From: Muraenolepis orangiensis
Taxonomy: Eukaryota > Chordata > Actinopteri > Gadiformes > Muraenolepididae
Length of the DNA stretch: 64,000 nucleotides
NCBI GenBank assembly: GCA_027704905.1
Contig: CM051015.1
Coordinates: 11,364,395 to 11,428,394 of the forward strand
Direction: 5' to 3'
Positions 36,861 through 48,195 of this stretch are shown piece after piece; the stretch's first letter is position 1, and every line of letters begins with the position of its first letter. A model generated the notes under the pieces. The model was not told the DNA's origin. It made no database searches and saw only the letters and a list, made by a program, of their open reading frames with translations. The position numbers were made by a program, and so were the translations under genes.

Positions 36861-36919
36861 TATTAATATAAGTGTTATTAACACCTCAGCTAGAGGTGTT
36901 GATAACACTTATATTAATA
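36861..36919. repeat. 59-nt hairpin, 27-bp stem, 5-nt loop
   Basis: The left arm 36861-36887 ends in TTAACACCTC. The loop is AGCTA. The right arm 36893-36919 starts GAGGTGTTGATAAC. Of 27 positions 26 pair, and the one mismatch would be a G-U pair in RNA. It is AT-rich apart from the CACCTC/GAGGTG tip. It could be the remains of a small foldback transposon, or a cruciform; microRNA-like processing is possible but unsupported. Confidence 0.9.
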
Positions 36920-38519
36920 TATTAACACTAATAAGATTTAGTTTTTTTCTTAATCCTCCTTCAACATGTATCAGCATCATGTGACTGATGTTTGCCAGAC
37001 AAGGACGATTATGAGGCTATGAGTGCTTGACGTTGCGTTAGTGATGCAGCCAGAGCTATGACTTGTGGTGACAGGGACAGAGATGCTCCCTCTCCCCCGC
37101 AGGAGGCTGATTGATTGGGCAGTCAGGAGCAGGACGCCGTCCTTCATGACAGAGAAGGACACCGCTCCCCGGATACTCTCTTAATCTCTTCCAGGAAGTT
37201 TGGCGAGAGAGCCAAACTAATACTGCTGTATTGACAATCAAAGAACTACAGGTGACATAGGATTTCGCCAAGAAGCTGTGTATGTCAAGCCTGAGCATTC
37301 CCAATGGGTCTGCATTCACCATGCCGGTTGGATTTGGTCTGCGATTGGATAAAAACAATCCCAAATAACCATGTGATGGCCAAGCGTTTGTCTGCAGAGT
37401 TGAGAACAGGTCACTCAATTCACTGCAATGGACTGTTTGGGCTAAATTGTCACATTCCATACATGTTTGCACTGGCTCGGATCATGTGTATAGAAAACGC
37501 TGCTTTGTAATTCAGCTTTGCCAGGTCTTGTATTATACCTGTGATTATTAACCTCAGTCTATATCATCTTTAACACGTCATTTGTATTGGTAGCTATAGT
37601 ATCAGCATAGGGACTTGGTTTAACCTTTATGTAGCAGTACAATGGGGTTTTATTTATTTGTTTATTGTACTCCTAATGTTCTGTTATTCCATTTCTGAAC
37701 TCATGACTGATTCTGTTGTACCGTTGTACCTTAGGGCTATCAATAGTTCATTTTCTTGCAGTAATGCAGTTCAAGACAACACATGGAGCTGCCAATGCTT
37801 TCCACCAGGCCACTGTATGTCATATTGCATCAAAGCAATGTTTTGTTGCTCCAAGCCTTGCAGTCTCAACGTTGATTAATTTGCTCCTTTTCAAAAGAAA
37901 ATGATGTTGAAGACATCTTCAAAAAACTTTCAGAAAGATGTGTACAGAGTACCTTTTCCCAAGGAGACACGATATTACATCCCTGCATTTTACATCTTTC
38001 AATTTCAGTTAGTAGCTTGTTAAATATTTGCAGTGTGCCAAGTCATACAGGGCCATGGCATCATCGCCATTACCAATGAGCTGGTCTCCTCTTTTTAAAT
38101 GTTAATTGCCTTTTCTATGTGCTTTCTCATTTCACCCATTCTAAGTGATGTGTGGTGAGCTCCACTCACAGCATTCTCATTCATTTTCCGAATGGCATTC
38201 AAGATCCACACCGTTATATAGCAATCATATATTTGCAGTGAACAAAAAATGGCTTGCCCTTCATTATGTGCTATATATAAACTTCAGTTTTTCGTGAAAT
38301 AAATTGCAAGTCAAGTCTTAATCTTCCTAAGTAGAGTGCATTCGCTCACTATGTAGCCATATGTATAATAGAAGGGATTTTTTTTTTCCCTGTGTTGTAG
38401 CTAATCAGACTTACCAAGCTTTGCCAATACTTTGCATAATGCATGGTGCCACATCATTAAATATATACATGCCATTTTACTACAGGAGAAAATTAATTCA
38501 TCATTCAACATTACAGGTT
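36920..38519. other. Unique DNA, no gene called
   Basis: The minus ORF at 37056-37472 (138 codons) is unrecognised. No repeat or RNA gene is seen. Confidence 0.45.
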
Positions 38520-38640
38520 TGGTGAGCGTGCTAGGTGGGTGCCTGGGTGGGTGCCTGTTCAAATGTGATATGACTCTTTCGATACCGAGACACATTCTGC
38601 TAAAACACGACTTTACTTTTCATTGATTAAAACTTGTACA
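38520..38640 (+). mobile_element. Decayed fragment related to the 42-kb hAT element
   Basis: It shares GGTGCCTGTTCAAATGT and an exact TTTTCATTGATTAAAACTTG with the interior of the element at 41910-42967 (42545-42612), in the same order and with similar spacing. Terminal repeats are not visible, so this is an internal remnant. Confidence 0.55.
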
Positions 38641-39539
38641 CAAACAAAGTAATTGGAAGGAGCATTTGTTCACTGTAGAAGCAAATCGAATAACTTCCAT
38701 TTCATCCATGACACGAGTAGGTAATATAGCAAAGTCCCTATTTTAGAGTGTGTGTTATATTTTATATTTTTGCATGATTTCCTTATAACAGAAACATCCC
38801 TGTACGTGCTCATGCAATTGAAAGGGATTTCATTTGAAATTGCTTTTGGAGCAGCGGTTTGACAACCATGGTGTTTTATTTTGTGTTTCTGAGACATCCG
38901 GCAGGTGCTCTATGTCAAACCCATGGGGGATGAGGATCCCAATTGTCAAGGCCTGAGGCCTTTCCCTGGTCCATGTCAATGTGGGCCCAGACATCTAATG
39001 TACGCAAAAGCCATCTGGCACAAAGGTCATCTATATCCTCAGTTTCAAGGTCAAAGAATACAACTTGAAAATAATGAATGATGAGTGTAATCTAGGAGTG
39101 CCTCCTTTTTGTCTTGGCGTCAACTGGGAATCAGAAACAAGGGATGTAGGGTTCATTCTAGTGTGTTTTCCTCCTAGCAGTCCATCAAAACCATAGCACC
39201 ATAGAATGATGAATATCTCTCTTTTCCTCCATTTCTGCTCTTTCTGCCTGACTTGATGGATATAATGAGAGCATGCCTAAGTATCTCGGTACCTCGTAAG
39301 ACTATTTCTGGGAGGTTCTACAATTTGACAAGGCTCTTCCATATCGAATATGATGCTGTAATAATTTGAGTGCCCCCCATCAGGGTTTGATGGAAGGAGG
39401 GAGGGAGGAGGGCGTGGTCCTCTTTGTCACTTTCTTCCACCACTTTGCATCATCTGACAGCAGTCTTACACAGGCTCCAGAGGAGAGGTTTGAGGTCTCC
39501 TGTCCGAAAGGGAGACAACCGCGCCATCAACCAAGTGAA
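38641..39539. other. Unique DNA, no gene seen
   Basis: No gene, RNA or element recognised. The ORF at 39366-39608 overlaps the start of a LINE copy and is not a gene. Confidence 0.5.
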
Positions 39540-39990
39540 TTACCGCAACCACCCCCCGCAATCATCCAGTGTACCATCTCTTCTCCCCCCCCCCCCGTGG
39601 TCTGTTAGCCGGTTCTGCACCCGGCTAACAACACCCGTACAAGGACCACCAGGTTTAAGGACAGTTTTTATCCACAGGCTAAACTTACTGCTAGGAGTGC
39701 TGCCACTATCATAACATTGTTATCCATTTTACATTACACTATCATACCTTTGCTGGATTGTCTGGACTCGTTACAGTTAATGCACTGTTCTGCACTGTAC
39801 TGCACTGTATTCATGATGCTGCTGCTCTACTAGCACATTAAAATGCTTTTAAATGTTTTTTGCACAATTCAACACATTGTTTTATGTGTACAGTATTGTT
39901 TTAATATAGTGGTTTAGAAAATTCATACTGTTGGAGGAAATGGGGAGTAAGCATTACATTGTACTTCTTGCATATAGCAAATACAAATCT
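39540..39990 (+). mobile_element. LINE 3' end with ORF C-terminus (family A)
   Basis: Plus-strand copy of the element at 16455. It aligns from GCAACCACC through ACCATCTCTTCTCCC, interrupted by a C13 run, to the C-terminal block R-T-R-T-T-R-F-K-D-S-F-Y-P-Q-A. Then comes the 3' UTR with TGCACTGTATTCATGATGCT and GGAAATGGGGAGTAAGCATT, ending GCAAATACAAATCTT. The ORF is out of frame across the C run, and the tail lacks clean ATCTTGT repeats. Degenerate. Confidence 0.85.
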
Positions 39991-41901
39991 TTAATGTTGA
40001 ATTTGTCCAGAAGCCGTCCTATGTTCACATGTCTTGTGATCGTTCCAGATGTGGCGTCGGAGGTTCCTTGACTGTGAGATAATGCTGCCTACTGGGAGTC
40101 AAAGAATTTGGGTTCATGCATATTTATAATGTTCACACTTGCATTCATTGTACTAGCGATGGGGCGTGTGTGGCAGAGAAAGAATAATGAGGTTCATTAA
40201 AATAATCCACCCACTTGCCATGAAATGGCTTGACTGTTTCTGGATGTACTTTTTAAACTTTAATAAGTAATTAACCTTACTCAGGTGCTACAGTTGAAAA
40301 TTCCCCAAAAAGGCAAAATGTTGCCTTTTTGCTGGATGTGGTGTTGCCTTGGAAACCTTGGATCGGAAGTAACGGGTCAAAGATAATGTGTAAGAATCAG
40401 CTCAGCACGTGGGGGGAAAAAAATTAATTGGTTTTGAGGTTCAGCCATAACTGACCAAGTTGCAGCTTTTGTAAACATGGTGAAAGCAAGGAAACATTGA
40501 GAAAAGTTTTCTAATCTGAACTCAGTTGAAATGAGGATTGTATCACACTGCCATGCACAGGAATGCACTGCCCTCCCCGGCAGAGGCTATTTGCGATGGG
40601 AGCCTAAGACCTACACAATGTGGCCATACAAAAGATGGATCTGAAGTCTTGCAGATCTGCAGAGCAGAGCGCTGGCATAACGGAAATCCCTGCTAGAAAA
40701 GGGAAAAGGGGTGAAAAGAGAGTTATTTAACCAGATGTCCCACTCAGCAAAGAGAGGATTAAAATGCACTGCTGCTTATCCAGCGTAAAGACTCTGACTT
40801 TCAAACCGCTGGTTCTCTTCAAAACACGGTGTTGAAGGTCATGCTTCTATTAGATGTCTTTTGTGTGCTAATAGGAATGTTGGGGGATTTAGGTGTCGTC
40901 AGTCTTTTTCTCAAGGCTTTGTGAAGAAGAAAAAAAGTGCCGGAAACAAGTGCTATCCGTTTCCCACATTTCTTGTTGCGAAGTGGGTCAAACATGTTCT
41001 GTGTCAGCACTATTAAAGAGGGAGCACACATGTGTCAGCGACGTCAACATATCCATGTGAAGTTGTACGATCAAAGAAGTATTTTTTTCGCTGGAAAGTA
41101 GGGCTAAAACTGGTCTGTCTATACAGTAGAAATGCACAATTTATTTTTAATTGGTGCTACATGTTGAACAACCGTTTTAACAACAGCCCTAGAGCCGGCA
41201 AAAGTGGACAATTGCTAGCAAAGATATGTGCGAAACTGAATGCTGGTGAAATAGAGGGAAATTTGTCATTGCTCATTTGCACTACCACATTGTAACTGTA
41301 CAAACCTTCTTCTCCTGCTCTGTTGGTCGGCTATAGCTCCTGCCTTGACCACAGACACAGAGACGAGTACAAAGCACCGACAACTGCGGGGCTCTTTGCG
41401 CGTATGCCGTTTGAGATCTTGGCACTCAAGCAGGCTACTCTATGGAGGTTGATTAGAGTCCGTAGGGCTCTGCAAGGGCTAAATTCAGCCATCCCAGTCA
41501 TCACGTGCATTAGACACTACCCTGGCACTTCCCAGGCCCATTTCAGCTTTTAGTTGAGGTGATTGGAACGGCCACAGATCCACTGTGGACGTCTACATAG
41601 CGTAGCATAGGGAAGAGACTCTCCAAATGCTATGCTAAGGATCAAGCAGCATGTTTTTGTTTATCTACTAATCATTCAGATTATTTAAATCACGTTATTT
41701 GTGATATTGAAACATTTTCCACTGCATTTGTTGTTCATGTTAGATGTTTGTCTATATTGTTAATACAATATCCTTGATGTATATATGCATCTGCATGCTT
41801 TTCTTTTGCTAAATGTTTTAGGCAATCAAAAACGATATAATCTTCACTTATTTTAATGCAGAATTGACACAAAATTAGAAAAATACTAGACTTGCAGTGT
41901 A
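39991..41901. other. Unique DNA, no gene called
   Basis: A small stem AAAAAGGCAA/TTGCCTTTTT lies at about 40308-40330. No gene is recognised. Confidence 0.5.
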
Positions 41902-41909
41902 GTGCAGTG
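41902..41909 (+). repeat. Left 8-bp target-site duplication (GTGCAGTG)
   Basis: Identical to 42968-42975 and directly abutting the 5' TAGGG terminus of the hAT-like element. Eight bases is the hAT duplication length. Confidence 0.8.
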
Positions 41910-42967
41910 TAGGGCTGTACCCTAAAAGTTGACGACTCAAAGTGTTGTTCAGAGAGCCCAGGGTCGACTTGAGTTCAGTTGAACTATCGCAGGTTTTAAA
42001 AAATATGTGTGTGCACCATAGCAACCGCTTTACACTTGATAGGAGGCAACTTGAATGATGGGAGGCAGTAGCTCAGTGGGTAAGGACTTTGCTTGGGAGC
42101 TGCAAGGTCGCCGGTTCAAGTCCCCGAATCACCAGGTTACTGCCTAAGTGCCCTTGAGCAAGGTACCCCCCTGCGCTGCTCCCCGGGCGCTTATAAATAG
42201 CTGCCCACTGCTCCTAAAGATACTACGATGGGTAAAATGCAAGAGTGTAAATGTCCCCGCTGTGGGACTAATAAAGGACAAAAAAAATAAAAACAAGAAA
42301 TATATATATAGATGCTTAAGATGAAGGAATGTGTTGTACCATGATCCATAGGTTATTCTGTAGCATATTTATCATGGAAAGAGAAAACGGATATTACAGG
42401 AGAACTAATGCTTCACACAGAAGAGATGTAGGCCTAATTCAACAGATCCAACAAAAGACCAACATAAATAAAAAGAGTGCTGCAACAGCGAAAAGCTGCC
42501 ATGGGCATGTCAACTTAACTCCGGCTCGGAGACGTGTGCTCGGTTGGTGCCTGTTTAAATGTAATCTTTATTTTATATGACGCATTTTAGTTTTCATTGA
42601 TTAAAACTTGATTAAAGCAATTTTAACTCATGGGGCCGAAACAGTGGGGTTAAAGCAGGGCCAAAAGAGAGGTAAAGAGATCCCTGTCAGGTTCGAACAG
42701 TTAACACCGCTGGACTCACGGGTGCCTTTTGCTTCCGGCTTTAGGTCACTTTTATTCCGTTGTTTGATATCCATCCATCCATCTATATGTTTTATTGGAG
42801 GTAGACTATGGCTGTCACGCCTGTCCCTTTAACTTGCTTCCGTAACGCAGTTACTGTAATGCTGTGAGAAACTGGAGAACTTTTATGTACCTTTTTCTTT
42901 AACCACGAATGGTGAAATATTGATTGAACTGGCAAATCGGATTTGACTTGGTAAATTCCCAACCCTA
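41910..42967. mobile_element. Non-autonomous hAT-like DNA transposon
   Basis: 1058 bp flanked by a perfect 8-bp duplication. It starts TAGGGCTGTACC and ends TTCCCAACCCTA, so both ends read TAGGGYTG inward, typical of hAT elements. Terminal repeats beyond these 8 bases are weak. No transposase frame is present, so movement would have needed a hAT transposase supplied elsewhere. A SINE (42060-42297) is inserted in its left part. Without the SINE the element is about 820 bp. Internal blocks recur at 38520-38640, so the family has other copies. Confidence 0.75.
42060..42297 (+). mobile_element. tRNA-derived SINE nested in hAT element
   Basis: The head GGAGGCAGTAGCTCAGTGGG holds the A box; GGTTCAAGTCC at 42113-42123 is the B box. 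The body has CCCTTGAGCAAGG, GCGCTGCTCCCCGGGCGCTT, GCTGCCCACTGCTCCT and ACGATGGGTAAAATGCA, and the tail is GGACAAAAAAAATAAAAAC. It is the most complete plus-strand SINE in the window. Its position dates the SINE insertion after the hAT insertion. Confidence 0.85.
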
Positions 42968-42975
42968 GTGCAGTG
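42968..42975 (+). repeat. Right 8-bp target-site duplication (GTGCAGTG)
   Basis: Partner of 41902-41909, directly after the CCCTA terminus. Confidence 0.8.
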
Positions 42976-44142
42976 CTGAAGTTTTCATGAAGGTATCAGT
43001 GCAGCTTAGGTTGTGCTTGATGGCAGTTGATCATTTTCTTATCTTCCCTTATTTGTAGGGAAGCGATATGAACACCCACGTCACTCAGATTTAATCTCCA
43101 GCAGCCAACTGTGAGTCTCTGGTATGATTTGAAATCGATTAAAAACACAAAACAGAACGGGTTTCATGATCGACTATTACCATTACCAACCAATGGTGCA
43201 CACTGGCTATGTCTGACTGACTACGATGAGCTCACCCAGTGTTGTCATTTCTGGCTGAGGAACCTATGTAAATGTGATATTTTTATTATCTTTGATCTTT
43301 CCTTTTAAGTATTAAAGGTGATAGATCTTTCAGATTGTCTAGAAATGCAACCATTTTTAGTAGGTATTTTTAATGTGGTTTTGTCTTTACCATAGTGATA
43401 AAAACCAACATACATCTTTGAAAGAAAACTGCCTCATTAAAAAAAAGGTTTAATAGAGCTTACTCAATAACATTTGACATGTTGTCAAATGTATTTTGAC
43501 GTATTTATTTATCTATATTATATAAGCATATTATATTATTTCTATTAATACAACACAGTATACAGTATAGCCATGCTATTTTATTTAGCAGAAATGGTTA
43601 ATGTCCACGCCAGAATAGCTAGGCTTTACTTATTTGCTTCCTCAGCCTCACTTCAAAGCCATTAGGGCCTCAGCCAGATTAGTATTCTACTCTCCTTCAA
43701 CGGCTTGGATTGGGTCTGCTTGCTGAAATGATGGCCCGAGTAGGCATAATGTTGTTATTTTGGGTCAATAGTATGGCAAAACCAATACAAAAGCAGCAAA
43801 CACTGAGCAGCGGTAACAGTAGGAGTCCAACATGGTCATAATGGCTGATAAGTAATGTGAGAACTTTTTATTTTATTGTATATGTAAAAACGTTAAGTTT
43901 GACTCATTTATTTATTATGTGTTATTCTTATTATAGTATTTTTTTGTAGTTTAAGACATGAGTAATCCTTAATACACAGCCAATTAGCCTCAGAGGTTGC
44001 ACCACCAGCTGCTTAGTACAGATGTATGGCCACCACTGTCGCACCCTTCACATGTTAGGTTTACTCAAATTGTAATTAATATTAGGGCACTCAGACTTAG
44101 CATCACAATACATATACAACAATGCCTTTTGTTTTTGAAATC
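42976..44142. other. Unique AT-rich DNA, no gene seen
   Basis: No gene or repeat recognised. Confidence 0.5.
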
Positions 44143-44360
44143 CCGGCAGTATAGCTCAGGAGGTAGAGCGGTCGCCTCACAACCAGAATGTTGCTGGTTT
44201 GTCCTAGCAAAACCTGTCGAGGTGTCCTTGAGCAAGACACCCTAACCCTAACTGCTCCTGACGTGCTGGCTGTCCCCTTGATGGCAGACTTCGCCGTTGG
44301 TGGTTGAATGGGTGTATGAATGGGTGAATGTGAGGCATGACATATATAAATACCAGTACC
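44143..44360 (+). mobile_element. tRNA-derived SINE, B box deleted
   Basis: The head CCGGCAGTATAGCTCAGGAG and GTAGAGCGGTCGCCTCACAA matches the minus-strand copy at 9499-9730. The B box is lost: the sequence jumps from TTGCTGGTTT to GTCCTAGCAAAACCTGTCGA. The body has GTCCTTGAGCAAGACACC, then a different 3' half with GAATGGGTGAATGTGAGGCA and TATAAATACCAGTACCATTA, typical of another fish SINE subfamily. Confidence 0.8.
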
Positions 44361-47125
44361 ATTACCATCCCCTGCCAAATCTATTATATACTGTGCTAGA
44401 TGCAGTCTGCATAGATGACGTCAGAACTAGCGTGAATAACTGGCAGTTGGTTCAGTTGGTTCTCAACCAACTGCTGTCCCTGCTGGACCAATCATTTATT
44501 CATATGTACACACACAGATTGTGTGTTGCGTCTTTATGCTTTGCTGTACATTTCAGTTTCTCAGTGTTTACATGCTCTGAGGTTACTAAAGGTGCTGGAG
44601 GTCTGCATATTCTCCTTGGAAAGTTTTCCAAACATTTATATGGTAATTGTCTGAAAGTATGAAAGAGCTTTCTGAAAACATCAGCCTTTGGAGTATTTCT
44701 GGGTCCCACAATTTTTCTTTGTCCATCACGAAGGTAGCGCTTCTCGGGTTCTTTTCACGATCTTCTTTATAATTTTTCTGTGCGCCATTTTGATGATGAA
44801 TCTTTCTTTACATCCATTTTCTTATCACAAATGTCCTCCCTAAAGCCCCACCAGAGAGTTTGAATGGCGCCATAGTCCTGCAATATGTCTTAAGAGGTCA
44901 CACAGAACATTTGGCTGGGGTATTGGAGGTGGGAGAAAATCTGTGTATTTGTCTGTCACTGGTAGTCCATCTTTGTGATGGACTACATAGATGCATATGC
45001 TATAAGCCTTTATTCAATGCCACAAGCCCATGTGTGGTTTGTCACATTGAATTGGCATCTAGTAAAATTGTATAAATATAACCATTCATGTTTAACTTTG
45101 CAATACACAGGTGGAGCCCCCATTATTTCCACCCTCTGTTTGTTTTCTATCCAAAAGTGGGATTTGCAATGGGTTCTTCTCCCACATGACAACACTTCCT
45201 AATGTCAGTGCCTTCCACTTGCACAGTGGTCTTACCTCTTGAGAATAGAAAGCCAATGACATATTCAAAACCCCCAGAACTCATTCATTCTGCGCAAGAG
45301 TTGCCATCCTCTTTCAAGTCCTTGCACAGAAGGGGAGCTCATGCAGAAAGGATTTGTCCTATCCAAGCATTGTACCTGCTGTAAATGATAGATTTGGGGG
45401 GAGAGCTGGCAGAGTGGCAAAAAAATGATAATCTCTTTGACACGAGACATGACAACTGAACAGACTTTAAAAAGAAACCAATTACACAGAAAATTCTATT
45501 TTCAAAGGTGACTTGTCTCACACTGAAAAAAGAAGAAGCAAAGGCACGTTAAAGAGTGACCAGTCAAAGGGTGTTAGACTGGCTTTCATTAGCCTAAGTA
45601 TTTGGCACCGCTGAACCATGAAGATGGTTCAGATGGTTAAGTGATATTATGTTAACCTCCTGTTTTACATCCAGAGGGAAGATTAAATGTAATTAGGTGG
45701 CCTTTGTTCTTCCTGCATGGTCTCCTGGTAATTGATGACTGACTAAAGTCATTTGCTGAGCGTCTGTGCTATTGTTATGATATCAGACCTTGGCTTCTGC
45801 CATCTTTCAATGATTGATCGAGAAAGCAGACACCCGGCAGATGGCTCAGGCTACTTCCAGCATGGACACATTAGAAGACAAATAACAACATTTTTTTTAC
45901 CTGTCAGTTCACAGCAATGGCAATTGCAATGTATTTGTTTTGTCCAGTGTTGCTGAAAAGCAGGTTTCTAAACCGATGTCAATACAAAATATATACATAA
46001 GATATCCCATGCATGTACGTCACTGTAATGCTTATACTTTGATGGACCTTATAACAGACTTGTACAGGGTTTCCACAAAAACAAGTTTAGTAACGTGGAA
46101 AGTTAAAGCGAAAGTGGCAAGCAGTAGTGTACGGCTGTACTAGTGGAATGAATGAATAGTCCAATTCTCGCTTTGAGTCAACTTCAAAATGTTCTTGTCT
46201 ATTATAATAACCAAATAAAACGGGCTATAGAGGCTGCTGCAGGCAAGATTTGAGAGTTGGGAAGAAAGCAGAAGAGTATTTTTTAATTCACACCCCAAAA
46301 GCACTTCCTCTCTCCCCAAGGTTCTCTGCCATTGAGAAGTGTTGCATTCACACACCTGTGGTGGAGCTTAGCTATATGTGATTGACAGGCCAGTTGGATC
46401 CCCGAGCCAATCAGAAGAGATGCCCTGATTGGTCAGAGTTTAAGGAGGGTCTCGTTAAATTGTCTCATACAGCAACTCGACTAGAACTATAACTGGAAAC
46501 GGATATTCGTCCACAAACTAATACCTTTTTAACAAATTAATTAAATGATAGCTCTTAGGTAGGCTATATATCTAGCCTACATCACATTCTAATAGGCCTC
46601 CATCATCCCTTTGGATGACTTTATTGTGGAACACCTATTGCAGACTTAGTGTGCTTTGAGATCATTTACGTACACACAAAAAAATGCATCACAACAGGCA
46701 GGGATTACACACACTGGTAAAAATGATTCCTATTGTTTACTCTGTAGTGCATTTTCTCTGTTCTGTTAAACTGATGGGTGCCACATTTGATCTAAACACT
46801 GATTTGCATCGTTTTAACATCAGTCAAATGCTTCTAGATTTCTTTATCCATGGGGGTTTCGTCACAACCGGATGTGAATACATAACCGAGCTCTCCACAG
46901 ATACTAGCCACTGATGTGTACAGCCACTCCTGGCCCTTTGTGGTTGGGATTGTAGCTGGTCTGTCTGCTGCTCGTCTTCTCCCTCTCTGGCGATAATGTA
47001 AGTATACTAAGTAATACTGCAAATGCCACGTTGTCATCATCCGCAACTCCTGCCATCATCAATGGTTGAGGGTGTTCACTCTGTAAAAGTTCAAGAAACA
47101 ATGAAGTCCATGGTCAGTCGGGCTG
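44361..47125. other. Unique DNA, no gene called
   Basis: A small stem CAGTTGGTT/AACCAACTG lies at about 44453-44473. The ORFs of 60-76 codons are not recognised. Confidence 0.45.
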
Positions 47126-47129
47126 CATA

Positions 47130-47580
47130 TATACCCGTCGGGGTCCAGTCGTAGCTCAAATCGTGATCGCCCTCGATCATGATCGTGAAAGACATCGCGA
47201 CCACAATCGTATCCTATTGTAACGGAGCGCATCGGTTTGTGATGAACGTATTGGAACGTATCTGCACGTACCAATTCGGGGAACCCGATTGGGATGATCG
47301 TGTCAGATTGAGACCCAATCGTGGACTCGATCGAAACAATCCTATCGGAACGTATGTGATCGTATCTGAACGGGAGATCAGACCGTGACAGATCGTGACA
47401 CCTGAAATTAACAAATCGTGACCAGATCGCATCCGAGCGCAACAAATCGTATCAGAATGTATCGACTCGCATCACCTCGTATCCAAACCTGAAATTTCAA
47501 AGAAATTCCACGATCAGCTACGAATAGCCAATCGTGGCATTCGTAACGGATCGCACAACAGTGGGAACCTAGCGTTACCG
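47130..47580. repeat. CpG-dense block of CGAT-type words
   Basis: By hand count about 44 CpG dinucleotides fall in about 450 bp, roughly one per 10 bp, while neighbouring DNA is CpG-poor and this block is not GC-rich. The CpGs sit in variants of one short word: ATCGTG, ATCGTA, GATCGT, AACGTAT, CTCGAT and their complements (TACGAT, CACGAT). Spacing is irregular, mostly 8-20 bp. Both strands stay open for 70-128 codons because of composition, not coding. I found no terminal inverted repeat. It could be the subterminal array of a DNA transposon, a degenerate satellite, or a hypomethylated protein-binding array. Confidence 0.8.
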
Positions 47581-47907
47581 AGATTTAGATTAGCGTTGTT
47601 TAATTCCAAAATCATCATTGTGCGTCCAGAAGGGGAGTTCGCTAGGTAAGACGCATACATTGACTTGCAGAGTAACATAAGCCTAGCTCCTGTTCATGTG
47701 AGGGGAATTAACTTTTGATTTCTTTCCAAAGTTTTCCAATGTGTTCAGAATAGTGGCTTATTTAAAACAAGTGCCTGTAACAACACAGGGTTGTAGTTTG
47801 TCTTGACTCAAACACACAAATTATTCAGCACTATATTTCGGTACTGTGATGCACCACTGGTGCAATTATTTTATATCATCAGCTGCTTCTGGCTGACATA
47901 TTGAGAT
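47581..47907. other. Unique DNA, no gene seen
   Basis: TAGCGTT occurs twice close to the block's right edge (about 47571 and 47592). Nothing else is recognised. Confidence 0.4.
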
Positions 47908-48195
47908 ATATACATGAGATATGTTTATTGGCCATTTATAACAGGTACATTGGAATGCTTACCCCCCATTCCCTCCCGCAGTATACACACATCTACAAAA
48001 CGATACCATAAAAATAAAAATAATATATACAATAAATATAAACAAATAAAGAGCAGCAAAGGGACTGTTAAATGATATGTACATGTGTTGAATGTACATT
48101 TTTTTAATAGATTTTTTACAAAAATCTTCTAAAGCATTTTAAAGTGCCAGTAGTGCAGCAGCATCATGAATACAGTGCAGTAACTGTGAGTACCT
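47908..48195 (-). mobile_element. LINE 3'-UTR fragment (family A)
   Basis: It carries the inverted 3' blocks TTGGCCATTTATAACAGGTA, CATTGGAATGCTTACCCC and CGATACCATAAAAATA, then about 75 bp (about 48045-48140) absent from the 16455 copy, then AAGTGCCAGTAGTGCAGCAG and CATCATGAATACAGTGCAGT. Coding sequence is missing. The extra 75 bp is probably ancestral, because the 39.5-kb copy has a matching ATTCAACACATTG/TGTACA area. Confidence 0.8.

Noticed and set aside
36861..36919. microRNA precursor
   Set aside because: The stem is perfectly paired with a 5-nt loop and total length 59 nt; real precursors have larger loops and bulges. Kept only as a hairpin.
40308..40330. Hairpin AAAAAGGCAA/TTGCCTTTTT resembling a bacterial terminator
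   Set aside because: The context is vertebrate non-coding DNA with no gene upstream, so intrinsic termination does not apply.
41099..41191. TAGGGCT...AGCCCTA pair that could be a small transposon
   Set aside because: Only 93 bp, no matching target-site duplication on the two sides, and the match beyond 7 bases is weak.
44240..44252. Telomere-like CCCTAACCCTAAC
   Set aside because: It is part of the SINE body and occurs in the 9.5-kb copy too; not an interstitial telomere.
47059..47445. 128-codon minus-strand ORF across the CpG-dense block
   Set aside because: Both strands are open here because CG-containing words avoid stop codons. The predicted protein repeats RSD-type words that follow the DNA motif, not a fold.
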